From the NCBI RefSeq assembly GCF_009789235.1, contig NZ_WSTB01000002.1, positions 434,001-498,000 of the forward strand: 64,000 nucleotides of DNA. Direction: 5' to 3'. The DNA comes from Flavobacterium hydrocarbonoxydans. Its GTDB lineage: Bacteria > Bacteroidota > Bacteroidia > Flavobacteriales > Flavobacteriaceae. Shown piece by piece: positions 1-8,061 of this stretch. Position 1 is the stretch's first letter; each line of letters starts with the position of its first letter. Under the pieces are notes generated by a model. The model saw only the letters and a program-made list of their open reading frames with translations. It did not search any database and had not been told where the DNA came from. Position numbers and translations under genes: made by a program.

Positions 1-790
1 TTGGTAATGCCTTGTATTTCTCTTTTTCTGCCTCTGTAATCATCTTGGCTTTTACCATTTGACCCAATACAACATCACGACGGTTTTTTACTCCAACTGG
101 GTTACGCATCGGATTATAAAGAGAGGAATTGTTAAACATCCCTACTAAAATTGCCGATTCATCTACAGTTAAGTCTTTAGGTTCTTTGGAAAAATAAGTT
201 TGAGCTGCAGAACTTACCCCAACAGCATAATTTCCGAAATCATAAACGTTGCAGTACATCGCTAAAATCTCATTTTTAGTATATTGTCTTTCCAAACGAA
301 TAGCAATAATCCATTCTTTTATTTTTTGTACTATCCTAAAAGGTAAAAAGGTAGATCCTCCACGATGAAATAACTGTTTTGCCAACTGCTGTGTTATGGT
401 ACTGGCACCTCCATTGGTTCCCAAAGAAAAAGCTGCACGTAAAGTTCCGCGTCCATCAATTCCTGAATGCTCATAAAAACGGGCATCTTCCGTTGCAACC
501 AAAGCATCTACCAGATTTTTTGGCAAATCCGAATATTTAAGCTGCGACCTGTTTGTTTTAAAATATTTACCGATTACTACCCCATCAGACGAAATGATTT
601 CGGTAGCCAGATTAGAATCCGGATTTTCTAAATCTTCAAAAGAAGGCATTGAACCAAAAAGTCCCCATGAAGCAAATAAGAAGAATGCTAAAATGCCTAA
701 TAATCCATAAACAAAAATTCTCCAAAATTTCTTTTGGTAGTATTTAATATCTTTTACGCTGTTTGGTTGATTGTTTTTTTTAGTAGCCAT
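1..790 (-). CDS. mrcA: Penicillin-binding protein 1A, N-terminal part (runs off the window)
   Basis: Bifunctional class A penicillin-binding protein that polymerises and cross-links peptidoglycan at the inner membrane. Translating back from an ATG at 788-790 gives 263 codons with no stop before the left edge. A basic cytoplasmic start is followed by one membrane helix (about residues 22-42), then a GT51 glycosyltransferase domain with the catalytic motif EDARFYEHSG (Glu101) and GGASTITQQLAKQL. The transpeptidase domain is outside the window. It follows gldH by 3 bases in the same direction, so it is probably the last gene of ricT-gldH-mrcA. Family assignment is firm; 1A rather than another class A name is inferred from the sequence style. 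Confidence 0.9.
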   Translation of the reverse strand, partial: MATKKNNQPNSVKDIKYYQKKFWRIFVYGLLGILAFFLFASWGLFGSMPSFEDLENPDSNLATEIISSDGVVIGKYFKTNRSQLKYSDLPKNLVDALVATEDARFYEHSGIDGRGTLRAAFSLGTNGGASTITQQLAKQLFHRGGSTFLPFRIVQKIKEWIIAIRLERQYTKNEILAMYCNVYDFGNYAVGVSSAAQTYFSKEPKDLTVDESAILVGMFNNSSLYNPMRNPVGVKNRRDVVLGQMVKAKMITEAEKEKYKALP

Positions 791-793
791 AAC

Positions 794-1279
794 TTATTTC
801 AAATCTTTTTGTTCTATTCTAAAACCTACGTCTGTAATTCCTTCTAAAGCCTGTACTCCGGGGATTTTCCCTGATTCACGTACGGCTTGTTTGATGTGTA
901 CTTTATATTTTCCTCTAAACTTTACGCCCTCTTTAAAGTACAATTTACTTTCTTTGATATCAAAGAAACCTTCACCTAAAAGTGTCCCGTCTGGATTTGC
1001 CATCTGGTATTCTAAAGTATCCACTTTCGTAAATCCGTTTGGCATTTCAAGAGCCACGATCAAAAACAGATTATTAAATGGATAATTGTTGTTATCTCTC
1101 AAATTTACAAATAAATCATATCGTTTTGTAGAATCTAAAACTGGCAAATCAAAAGTTACAATACTGTCTTTGTGCCAGGCACTTCCAACAGATTTGTACT
1201 CGTCAAATACTCTTTTTTTATCACAAGAAAAAAGAAGTATTCCTGCCAAAAGAAGAATTCCGCTATTTTTTATTCTCAT
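794..1279 (-). CDS. gldH: Gliding motility lipoprotein GldH
   Basis: A 161-residue lipoprotein with a signal peptide ending in a lipobox (LLFSC, lipidated Cys19). The rest has no membrane segment and should sit in the periplasm facing a membrane. The sequence resembles GldH, one of the lipoproteins required for gliding in Flavobacterium; its biochemical role is unknown. The start overlaps the end of ricT by 17 bases, suggesting translational coupling, and mrcA follows directly. The ricT-gldH-PBP order is familiar from Flavobacteria. Recognised by overall sequence and context, not by a catalytic motif. Confidence 0.85.
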   Translation of the reverse strand: MRIKNSGILLLAGILLFSCDKKRVFDEYKSVGSAWHKDSIVTFDLPVLDSTKRYDLFVNLRDNNNYPFNNLFLIVALEMPNGFTKVDTLEYQMANPDGTLLGEGFFDIKESKLYFKEGVKFRGKYKVHIKQAVRESGKIPGVQALEGITDVGFRIEQKDLK

Positions 1280-2618
1280 TTTTAGTAATAATTATAGGTT
1301 TTCTAGGTTCGCCCGGCTTTTTATCATTCGAATTGTTGTTGGGTTTATTCGAATTATTCGGCTTGTTATTGTTCGGCCTATTAGGCTTCTGTTTATTTGG
1401 GTTTCCTCCTGCAGGTTTATTTGGATTTGCATTTGCCTGAACCTGAGGCTTGTTTGGGTTTGCATTTGCTACAATGGCATTCTCAGCCCCTGGTTTGCGT
1501 TTGCGGTTTGGTTTTTTCTTTCTTTTTGGCTGATCAAAACGGGTTAAACTTTCCTGACCCATTGCGTTGTTAAAATCTTTTTCTGGTTCAGAAGTTACTT
1601 CAATAGCAAAATCTTCCAATGAAGAAACTTTATTTTTGGCTTTATTTTCGGCCATAATTTCTTTAACCTGCTCAATTTTCAGCACGTGCCAGTTGGCAAA
1701 ATTATTCGTGTAAGCAAACCACATCAATCCTTTGAAGATATCTTGTTTTTGACAAATGGCATCGCCTTTCTCCGTTACCAATTTGGTATCGTAATCCGGA
1801 AAATCTTTCAAAGCATCCATGTACGTATCCAATTCGTAATTCAGACAACATTTTAATTTTCCGCATTGTCCTGCTAATTTCTGAGGATTCAGCGAAAGCT
1901 GCTGATAACGCGCTGCTGATGTATTGACACTTCTAAAATCAGTCAACCAGGTCGAACAGCAAAGTTCTCTTCCGCAAGAACCAATTCCGCCCAAACGAGC
2001 CGCTTCCTGACGGAAACCAACTTGTTTCATCTCTACTCTCGTACTGAATTCTTTAGCAAAATCCTTAATCAGCATTCTAAAATCGACTCTGTCATTTGCC
2101 GTGTAATAAAACGTAGCTTTTGATCCGTCTCCCTGAAATTCGATATCCGAAATTTTCATTTCCAGCTTATGCTGAATCGCCAATTCACGTGCACGAACCT
2201 TCATTGGCTCTTCGCGATCACGGGCAACGGACCAGATATCGATATCTTTTTGAGATGCTTTTCGGTAAATTTTAGGAACTTCATTACTTTCGTGATTGAC
2301 CCCTTTTTTCTTCATTTGAATTTTCACCAATTCTCCTGTCAAAGTTACAATTCCGATATCGTGTCCTGGCGAAGCAACAGTTGCTACAATATCGCCAATA
2401 CTTAAAGTTAATTTTTCTGAATTTCTAAAAAATTCTTTGCGGCCGTTTTTAAAACGCACCTCAACACAATCAAAAATCGCCTCTCCATTAGACGGACTCA
2501 TGTTCGAAAGCCAGTCAAAAACCGTCAATTTATTGCAGCTATCGGTGCCGCAAGTCCCATTATTTTTACAACCTTTTGGTGCGCCACCATCTGAGGTTGA
2601 ACAACTTGTACATGCCAT
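1263..2618 (-). CDS. ricT: PSP1-domain protein RicT (YaaT family)
   Basis: A 451-residue PSP1/RicT family protein. In Bacillus, RicT (YaaT) forms the Ric complex that affects RNA processing; the role in Bacteroidota is less clear. The start is taken at the ATG at 2616-2618 (MACTSCSTSDGG); an upstream in-frame extension of 10 codons to 2648 is less typical. Cysteine-rich N-terminus, PSP1 core around residues 70-290 with Cys motifs GIGSCGRELCCSTW and AGQCGKLKCCLNYE. The last ~75 residues are a basic, Asn/Pro/Lys-rich low-complexity tail with repeated NPNKP. The gene reads into gldH with a 17-base overlap. Upstream is a 690-base palindromic repeat region instead of another gene. Confidence 0.88.
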   Translation of the reverse strand: MACTSCSTSDGGAPKGCKNNGTCGTDSCNKLTVFDWLSNMSPSNGEAIFDCVEVRFKNGRKEFFRNSEKLTLSIGDIVATVASPGHDIGIVTLTGELVKIQMKKKGVNHESNEVPKIYRKASQKDIDIWSVARDREEPMKVRARELAIQHKLEMKISDIEFQGDGSKATFYYTANDRVDFRMLIKDFAKEFSTRVEMKQVGFRQEAARLGGIGSCGRELCCSTWLTDFRSVNTSAARYQQLSLNPQKLAGQCGKLKCCLNYELDTYMDALKDFPDYDTKLVTEKGDAICQKQDIFKGLMWFAYTNNFANWHVLKIEQVKEIMAENKAKNKVSSLEDFAIEVTSEPEKDFNNAMGQESLTRFDQPKRKKKPNRKRKPGAENAIVANANPNKPQVQANANPNKPAGGNPNKQKPNRPNNNKPNNSNKPNNNSNDKKPGEPRKPIIITKNENKK

Positions 2619-2804
2619 AATTCTATATGTAGTGTTGCAAAAGTGCAACTTAAGTTCATAAACGTTTAATCGGTAAAGATAGTATTTTTTTTAGTTTCCT
2701 TTTTATGGATTAAAACTAAAGACTTGTTAAATAAAAAAACCCATTCTGTTTGAGACAAAATAGGCTTTTTTTTATTTATAAATATTAACTGATTATTATT
2801 ATCT
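2619..2804. other. Upstream region of ricT before the repeat cluster
   Basis: No gene. It should hold the ricT promoter on the minus strand but I see no clean TTG/TAnnTTTG pair. A small inverted repeat GTTGCA-N4-TGCAAC lies at 2634-2649 in the ricT leader; its significance is unknown. Confidence 0.4.
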
Positions 2805-3305
2805 CCAACGGTTGAAACCGTTGGTTATGGATTGTGTTTATAATAGCCCGCGGTTTCAACCGTGGGAGACATCGTGTTAGTTTTCAAAATTCCAACGGTT
2901 GAAACCGTTGGTTATGCATTGTGTTTATAATAGCCCGCGGTTTCAACCATGGGAGACATCGTGCTAGTTTTCAAAATTCCAACGGTTGAAACCGTTGGTT
3001 ATGCATTGTGTTTATAGTAGCCCGCGGTTTCAACCGTGGGAAACATCGTGTTAGTTTTCAAAATTCCAACGGTTGAAACCCTTGGTTACGGATTGTGTTT
3101 GTAATAGCTAGCGGTTTCAACCGTGGGAGACATCGTGCTAGTTTTCAAAATTCCAACGGTTGAAACCGTTGGTTATGGATTGTGTTTATAATAGCCCGCG
3201 GTTTCAACCGTGGGAGACATCGTGTTAGTTTTCAAAATTCCAACGGTTGAAACCGTTGGTTACGAATTGTGTTTATAATAGCCCGCGGTTTCAAACATGG
3301 GCCAC
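2805..3305. repeat. Six tandem 87-bp units, each with two inverted palindromes (BIME-like)
   Basis: Units begin at 2805, 2892, 2979, 3066, 3153 and 3240, an exact 87-base period, the last unit being shorter. Each starts with the perfect hairpin CCAACGGTTGAAACCGTTGG and carries, about 40 bases on, CCCGCGGTTTCAACCGTGGG. The second is the reverse complement of a variant of the first, so every unit is a head-to-head pair of one palindrome family joined by AT-rich linkers. Unit 4 is the most degenerate. The array ends about 10 bases from the stop of a Y1 transposase gene, the arrangement expected for REP/BIME elements next to their transposase. Confidence 0.9.
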
Positions 3306-3315
3306 ATATCATTTG

Positions 3316-3756
3316 TCAATCATTTGAATTATTCAATCCATGCAGTTTTTTAAATTCATCAAATTCATTTTGCCCCGTTTTCTTCAGGTGATGTTGTTTT
3401 TGATTTTTTATATAATTATAAACAATTTCTAACTGGGATTCACTTACTGAATAAGCAGCATACCCTGTTTGCCAGGCAAATTTTTCAAGAATTAGATTTT
3501 CTCCATTTATAGAATGAGACGAACTTCCTTTTATTTGCTTTATTACATCTGCAATTGATTTTTGTGGATTTAATAAAAACAAAGCGTGGATGTGATCTGG
3601 CATTCCGTTGATGATTCTAACGGGACATCCAAGTTCAATTAATTCCTCACGGATATAATTATACACTTGATTTTCTATTGAAAAATCAATTAATTCTTGA
3701 CGATTTTTAGTTGCCCAAATAGCATGAATCCATAATTTATTAAAAGAATGCGGCAT
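3316..3756 (-). CDS. IS200-like / REP-associated tyrosine (Y1, HUH) transposase
   Basis: A 146-residue single-domain Y1 transposase of the TnpA/REP-associated class, which cuts and joins single-stranded DNA at hairpins. The HUH motif is PDHIHALF (His55, His57). The catalytic tyrosine is probably Tyr115 in VYNYIKNQKQHH, near the C-terminus as in IS200-type enzymes. Length is normal for the IS200 class, so it looks intact. No accessory tnpB and no obvious IS ends are present; instead six BIME-like units abut its 3' side. This makes a domesticated REP-type role more likely than an autonomous insertion sequence. Whether it acts on the neighbouring palindromes is inference. Confidence 0.85.
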   Translation of the reverse strand: MPHSFNKLWIHAIWATKNRQELIDFSIENQVYNYIREELIELGCPVRIINGMPDHIHALFLLNPQKSIADVIKQIKGSSSHSINGENLILEKFAWQTGYAAYSVSESQLEIVYNYIKNQKQHHLKKTGQNEFDEFKKLHGLNNSND

Positions 3757-3778
3757 ATAAATTAGCTTTAATTTTTCG

Positions 3779-5167
3779 CTAATTTACAATTTTATACAAT
3801 TTATCTGACAATCTAATCCTAAAAGGAACTTCAAAAGTAACTTTATCGCCAATTTTTGCTGTTGTAGTTTCAGCTCCATTAACAATCATTTTGTTTAAAA
3901 CCAATTCTTGCTCTCCTGTTGTTGGGCCAGAAATTAAGATTTTGTCGCCAACATTCAATTCTTGGTTTTCTACAGTAAAGAGTCCCACTTGCGCTTTTAC
4001 ATAATAATGTTCTGCTTTCCCAAGAAGTGCTTTTTTCACTTTTACTTTTTGACGAATATCAAGTGGTTTAGCTCCGCTCCGTTCGGCTCCGCCTCGGGTT
4101 TGGGCTGTAGCCAAAGCATCATTAGACAGTTCACCAGAATGTTTGAATTTTAAACTATCTGATTTTCCTTTTCTAAAAACCTTATTTCCAACTTGCTTTC
4201 CAGTTCTCAATCTCACTTGATCGACTAATGGCATGTGAATGATTTCAAGACATTCTGTAGAACAGCAGTTTTCCATTGCCGATTTACATTCATCACATTG
4301 AATAAACAATAAGTGACAACCATCATTCTCGCAATTGGTGTGATTGTCGCAAGGTTTTCCGCATTGGTGACATTGAGAGATAATATCGTCTGTAATTCTT
4401 TCGCCCAGACGATTATCAAATACAAAGTTTTTCCCGATGAATTTGCTTTCCAAACCTTCTGCTTCAATTTGTTTGGCGTAATTGATGATTCCGCCTTCTA
4501 ACTGATAAACATTTTTAAAACCCTGATGTTTAAAATAAGCACTTGCCTTCTCGCAACGGATTCCACCTGTGCAGTACATTACCAGATTTTTGTCTTCTTT
4601 ATGATTTTGAAGCTGCTCGTTGATAATGGGTAAACTCTCCCTAAATGTCTCAACATCTGGAGTAATGGCGTTTTTGAAATGCCCCACTTCACTTTCGTAA
4701 TGATTTCTAAAATCGACCACTATTGTGTTGGGATCATCCAGAATTTCGTTGAATTCCTTCGCTTTCAGGTGAACGCCTTTATTGGTTACATCAAAAGTTT
4801 CGTCGTTTAAACCGTCTGCGACAATTTTGTCCCGAACTTTAATGGTAAGTTTTAAAAACGAATGGTCATCATGTTCTACGGCTTCATTCAGGCGAATGCC
4901 TTTCATAAAATCATAAACTTCCAGAGTGGCTCTAAAAGCTTCTAAATTTTCTTCAGGAATACTCATCTGAGCATTTATTCCTTCCGTGGCAACGTAAATT
5001 CGGCCTAAAGCATCGAGGCTATTCCAGGCAATAAATAAATCGTCGCGAAATTTTTTGGGATCTTGAATTTTGGCATACGCATAGAAAGACAACGTGAGTC
5101 GTTGTTTACCGGCATCATCGATCATGATGGCTCTTTCTTCTGCGCTCAAAGTGTTATACAGTTGCAT
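3779..5167 (-). CDS. trhO: tRNA uridine(34) 5-hydroxylase TrhO, with extra C-terminal domain
   Basis: Rhodanese-family enzyme that makes 5-hydroxyuridine at position 34 of tRNA. At 462 residues it is about 110 longer than E. coli TrhO. Order: acylphosphatase-like N-terminal domain (1-115), rhodanese domain with active-site loop CTGGIR (Cys199), a Cys-rich metal-type cluster (about 264-305; CHQC, CDEC, CCSTEC), a linker, and a C-terminal beta-rich domain (about 375-462; YYVKAQVGLFTVEN, VGDKILISGPTTG) that resembles the C-terminal barrel of U32 peptidase/TrhP proteins. The linker holds a GC-rich Arg/Gly/Ala stretch coded by 4070-4115 that looks like an in-frame insert. TrhO identity is firm; the C-terminal domain assignment is inference. 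Confidence 0.9.
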   Translation of the reverse strand: MQLYNTLSAEERAIMIDDAGKQRLTLSFYAYAKIQDPKKFRDDLFIAWNSLDALGRIYVATEGINAQMSIPEENLEAFRATLEVYDFMKGIRLNEAVEHDDHSFLKLTIKVRDKIVADGLNDETFDVTNKGVHLKAKEFNEILDDPNTIVVDFRNHYESEVGHFKNAITPDVETFRESLPIINEQLQNHKEDKNLVMYCTGGIRCEKASAYFKHQGFKNVYQLEGGIINYAKQIEAEGLESKFIGKNFVFDNRLGERITDDIISQCHQCGKPCDNHTNCENDGCHLLFIQCDECKSAMENCCSTECLEIIHMPLVDQVRLRTGKQVGNKVFRKGKSDSLKFKHSGELSNDALATAQTRGGAERSGAKPLDIRQKVKVKKALLGKAEHYYVKAQVGLFTVENQELNVGDKILISGPTTGEQELVLNKMIVNGAETTTAKIGDKVTFEVPFRIRLSDKLYKIVN

Positions 5168-5416
5168 GCTATAAACAGTTTTAAGTGTGAAAAATTATTT
5201 TTTGAGGTGCAAAGGTAGGAAAAAGGTTCAGAGTTGCAAAGATTCAAAGGAACAAAGGTTCTGAGATACTGAATTGCTAAGGTTCTAATCTTTTAACCTA
5301 CTTAGTAAAAAACAAAAAAGCACTAAATTAATAGTGCTTTTAAAATCTTTGTCCCTGTGTGCCTTTGCCTCTTTGGACCTAAATCTTAGAACCTTAGTAC
5401 CTCAGCAACTTAAAAA
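5168..5416. repeat. Low-complexity quasi-palindromic spacer
   Basis: No gene. Phrases such as AGGTTCTGAGATACTGA near 5256 and TTAGAACCTTAGTACCTCAG near 5386 are approximate reverse complements, so the spacer folds on itself. The same vocabulary recurs at 14144-14220 and 38826-38866. A terminator lies inside (5311-5341). Confidence 0.6.
5311..5341 (-). terminator. Rho-independent terminator after the bacilliredoxin gene
   Basis: AAAAGCACTA and TAGTGCTTTT form a 10-bp stem around a short AT loop, and on the minus strand the stem is followed by a T-rich run (TTTTTTGTTTTTT). It lies 76 bases downstream of the gene ending at 5417. Confidence 0.75.
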
Positions 5417-5827
5417 TTAACAATGCTCGTTAAAAGCATCTTGCAAATTCTCAGCGATTAATTCAGCTGGGCGACCTTCGATGTGGTGACGCTCTAACAT
5501 GTGAACCAATTCTCCGTTTTTGAACAAAGCCATACTTGGCGATGATGGAGGAAAAGGAAACATGTGTTGTCTCGCTGCATCAACAGCTTCTTTGTCAACA
5601 CCTGCAAAAACCGTGATTAAGTGATCTGGTTTTTTTGCTCCGTCTAAACTCATTTTTGCTCCCGGACGTGCGTTTCTTGCAGCACAACCACAAACAGAAT
5701 TCACAACAACTAGCGTGGTACCTTCAGCTTTGATAGCGTTATCTACAGCTTCTGCACTATGTAAATCTTGAAAACCAGCAGACGTTAATTCAGCCTCCAT
5801 TGGTTTTACCATTTCTTGTGGATACAT
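5417..5827 (-). CDS. BrxA/BrxB-family bacilliredoxin
   Basis: A 136-residue thioredoxin-fold protein of the YphP/YqiW family. In Firmicutes these remove bacillithiol from S-bacillithiolated proteins. The active site is the family CGC motif (Cys46-Gly-Cys48) in [15 protein letters not shown]. The N-terminus [14 protein letters not shown] and the C-terminal [17 protein letters not shown] are typical and the length is normal. It is monocistronic: a terminator lies downstream and a repeat-filled gap upstream. Cytoplasmic. Confidence 0.9.
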   Translation of the reverse strand: MYPQEMVKPMEAELTSAGFQDLHSAEAVDNAIKAEGTTLVVVNSVCGCAARNARPGAKMSLDGAKKPDHLITVFAGVDKEAVDAARQHMFPFPPSSPSMALFKNGELVHMLERHHIEGRPAELIAENLQDAFNEHC

Positions 5828-5995
5828 ATTTTTTATTTTTTAAATTTAACTTTTGAACTGCAAAGTTACAAAGTTTACTCGCAACTACTTAATTTGTGGT
5901 ATAAAGTTTTGTTATAGTTCGATTGATAATTGAGTTGTTGAGAAATTGCACACAAATAGACACCGTTTTCTATAATAAAACCAAATCTTTTTTTC
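5828..5995. other. Gap between bacilliredoxin start and MITE-like element
   Basis: Upstream region of the bacilliredoxin gene. No convincing gene. An 82-codon open frame at 5923-6171 runs through the adjacent repeat element and is not credible as a protein. Confidence 0.5.
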
Positions 5996-6231
5996 AGGAG
6001 CTAATCCCGCTATCCGTTGCAATCTTTTGTGGCGAACCCCGCCACAAAAGGATTTTCACTTCTATCGGGGCTAGGAGACTCGTTTTCAAGAAGAATATTT
6101 TCGTTTATTTTGTCAATTTCGAGGAACGAGCAATCTCCGCTAGTAACTCCATAAGGTTATTGATTAAGTAAAAAAAACGCCACGAATTCACGAATTTATA
6201 AAAACAATTAATTCGTGAATTCGTGGCGAAA
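5996..6231 (+). repeat. MITE-like noncoding element, copy A
   Basis: About 236 bases starting AGGAGCTAATCCCGCTATCC and ending in a long hairpin (arms around CACGAATTCACGAATT near 6180-6228). It contains a second hairpin, TTTTGTGGCGaacccCGCCACAAAA, near 6026-6050. A second copy lies at 15096-15360 in the opposite orientation. No credible coding. Two copies with shared ends and internal hairpins suggest a small non-autonomous mobile or REP-like element; no target-site duplication could be defined. Confidence 0.75.
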
Positions 6232-6254
6232 AATATGCGTGAAACAAAATTTCA

Positions 6255-7424
6255 CTACCGAAATACTACTCTAAACAAAGCCTTTATAAACGGCACTTTT
6301 GGGCATTTTAAAATCACCTGAAAGTCTTCTAACAAAGTTGTTTCTTCATCCAGAAACTTAAAAATCAAAGCTGGATTTCCTTTTTTGAATAAAGAAGAAA
6401 AAATACTGCTTCCCAATTCGTTATGACGGTATAAAATATCCAAAAGCAATAAATCGTAGAACCAAAATCTGTTTTTTTGATGAAAATCTTTCAAATTGAG
6501 TAAAATTGAATCCTGAAGAAATTCTACTAATTCTGAAGATTTTTTATCCGAATTTCTAAAAGTATAACCTGTACTCGCTTTGGTCCATCCGCCTGCAGTA
6601 CCTATATTCAAAACTCTTTTGGTGTTTTTTTCCCAGAAAGGAAAACAGGTCATCGGAATACTGCCTTGCTCCTTTTCGAGAATTTCATAAGATTCAATTC
6701 CTAAATTTTTTAGGTAATTATCAATCTCTGTTTCGTATTCTTCTTTCGGAAGTAATTTTTCAGAAAACAACGTATATTCTACCAAAGCTTCGGTTTTTGA
6801 AGTAGGCAAAACGTACATGAAACGCGTATTGCCTTTTTGTTCTACCGAAAAATCCATGAAAGTCGCTTGTTTTGGATTGAAAATTTCAACATCCGTTTTC
6901 ACAAACCAACCTACAAAATGCTGTTGCAAAACCGGATATTTCGATTGACTTTCGGCGAAAGCCTTTGTATAAATACTATTGAATACATAATCTGCCGTAT
7001 AGCGATTTTCTTCAGTTCCGACAAAAACGTGTGTTTCGAGTTCGTTGATATCGGTTACTTTTTCGTTAAGGAAAGTAATATTTTGATGTTTCGAAAGACT
7101 TTCAAAAACAAAATTGTAAAAATCCAATCCACGAATCTGATTGTATTGATAGGGTTTTAAATCTAAATCCCGCTTGAAATTTTCATTGGCAAACAAAGCC
7201 CAATCCCATTTTTTTGAAATAATCGAATTCCAAATAGTTTCATTCTTTTCCCAAAAACACCAGGTCCTGTCGTTGGTTTTTTTTAGATTTTCATCTAATA
7301 ACAAAATCGATTTGTGTTCAAAATCACCTGATTGTACCATTTTATAAACGGTCATCAAAGCCGCCAAGCCTGTTCCTGTAAAAATGTAATCGAAATGTTT
7401 GATTTGAGAAGAATCCATTTTCAA
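6255..7424 (-). CDS. crtY: Lycopene beta-cyclase family protein
   Basis: A 389-residue FAD/NAD-binding protein of the CrtY/CrtL lycopene cyclase family, which closes the beta rings of lycopene in carotenoid synthesis. The dinucleotide-binding start is FTGTGLAALM (residues 15-24), then the family segment NDRTWCFWE, and FPFWEKN and GWTKASTGYTF further on. The start could be Met1 or Met3. It lies 12 bases downstream of a secreted thioredoxin-like gene. No other carotenoid gene is in the window, so pathway placement rests on family similarity. Confidence 0.88.
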   Translation of the reverse strand: MKMDSSQIKHFDYIFTGTGLAALMTVYKMVQSGDFEHKSILLLDENLKKTNDRTWCFWEKNETIWNSIISKKWDWALFANENFKRDLDLKPYQYNQIRGLDFYNFVFESLSKHQNITFLNEKVTDINELETHVFVGTEENRYTADYVFNSIYTKAFAESQSKYPVLQQHFVGWFVKTDVEIFNPKQATFMDFSVEQKGNTRFMYVLPTSKTEALVEYTLFSEKLLPKEEYETEIDNYLKNLGIESYEILEKEQGSIPMTCFPFWEKNTKRVLNIGTAGGWTKASTGYTFRNSDKKSSELVEFLQDSILLNLKDFHQKNRFWFYDLLLLDILYRHNELGSSIFSSLFKKGNPALIFKFLDEETTLLEDFQVILKCPKVPFIKALFRVVFR

Positions 7425-7436
7425 AAATAAGGAAAT

Positions 7437-7901
7437 TTATTGGTTCAGTTTTTCCAAAATCAGTTTAAAATCGCTTGGGCTAATGTAATTGCTGTACTGC
7501 AAAATTATTTCGTTTTGCTCATTCAAAACGCATAAAACCGGATATAGAATTTGGTTATTTACGGTTCCCAATGCAACGGCGAGTTCATGAATGCCAACAT
7601 TATTTCCCGAAGGCTGATATCGAAACGTTTGATTATTAAAGAAAACATCCCGTTTTTCTTCAGCATTAAAATCAATAAAATAAAAGTCAGCGTTCAGTTT
7701 GTCTATGATTTCATGATTTTTGAAAGTCGTATTTTTCATCCTTTGGCAAAACTGACACCAATCGGTATGGATAAAAACGATGATTTTTCGTTTCTGAATT
7801 TGCTGCAAACGATCTATTTCCTCAAAAGAATAGTGCTTTAACTGGCAAAATCCTGTTGAAGAAATTCCGAAGAAAACAATAATTAACATTAATTTTTTCA
7901 T
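7437..7901 (-). CDS. Secreted thioredoxin-like protein
   Basis: A 154-residue thioredoxin-fold protein with a signal peptide (MKKLMLIIVFFGISSTGFCQ) and a redox motif WCQFC (Cys49, Cys52). It is expected in the periplasm, reducing or handling disulfides. The C-terminal half has the usual cis-Pro region (LYPVLCVLNEQ). It precedes crtY by 12 bases and follows the TonB receptor gene across a palindromic spacer. Substrate unknown; a link to metal or cytochrome maturation through the neighbouring receptor is speculation. Confidence 0.8.
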   Translation of the reverse strand: MKKLMLIIVFFGISSTGFCQLKHYSFEEIDRLQQIQKRKIIVFIHTDWCQFCQRMKNTTFKNHEIIDKLNADFYFIDFNAEEKRDVFFNNQTFRYQPSGNNVGIHELAVALGTVNNQILYPVLCVLNEQNEIILQYSNYISPSDFKLILEKLNQ

Positions 7902-7913
7902 GTGTTTTTTTTT

Positions 7914-8055
7914 GCCACAGATTTAAAGGATTATAATGATTATTAAAAATTCTGCTTAATCTGTTTAATCTGCGGGCTCTTATCAAATCAGTTTTGGGAT
8001 TCCTGCGGAATGACCAAAATGTGGAAAAATCTTTTTAATCCTTTAAATCTGTGGC
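7914..8055. repeat. Intergenic element with perfect 20-bp inverted ends
   Basis: GCCACAGATTTAAAGGATTA at 7914-7933 is the exact reverse complement of 8036-8055. The arms enclose 102 bases of the phrase type tctgcttaatctgtttaatctgcgg. It fills the whole gap between the thioredoxin-like gene and the end of the TonB receptor gene. Confidence 0.85.
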
Positions 8056-8061
8056 CAAAAC

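Noticed and set aside
1086..1547. 153-codon frame antisense to ricT/gldH
   Set aside because: Its hydrophobic sequence is the complement of the Asn/Pro/Lys-rich ricT tail; both known genes explain the DNA.
2634..2649. GTTGCA-N4-TGCAAC in the ricT leader as another Fur-family operator
   Set aside because: The half-sites are in the opposite order (GTTGC first) with different spacing from the GCAAY-N3-GTTGC operators.
2805..3305. Possible CRISPR array
   Set aside because: The whole 87-base unit is repeated, including the linkers; there are no unique spacers, each unit has two inverted palindromes, and no cas gene is nearby. A transposase-associated palindrome array fits better.
3316..3756. Complete IS200/IS605 insertion sequence
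   Set aside because: Only a TnpA-like gene is present; no tnpB and no element ends with a defined target were seen.
5923..6171. 82-codon open frame as a gene
   Set aside because: It lies mostly inside the MITE-like repeat, whose second copy has changes and a 27-base difference that break the frame; no recognisable protein features.
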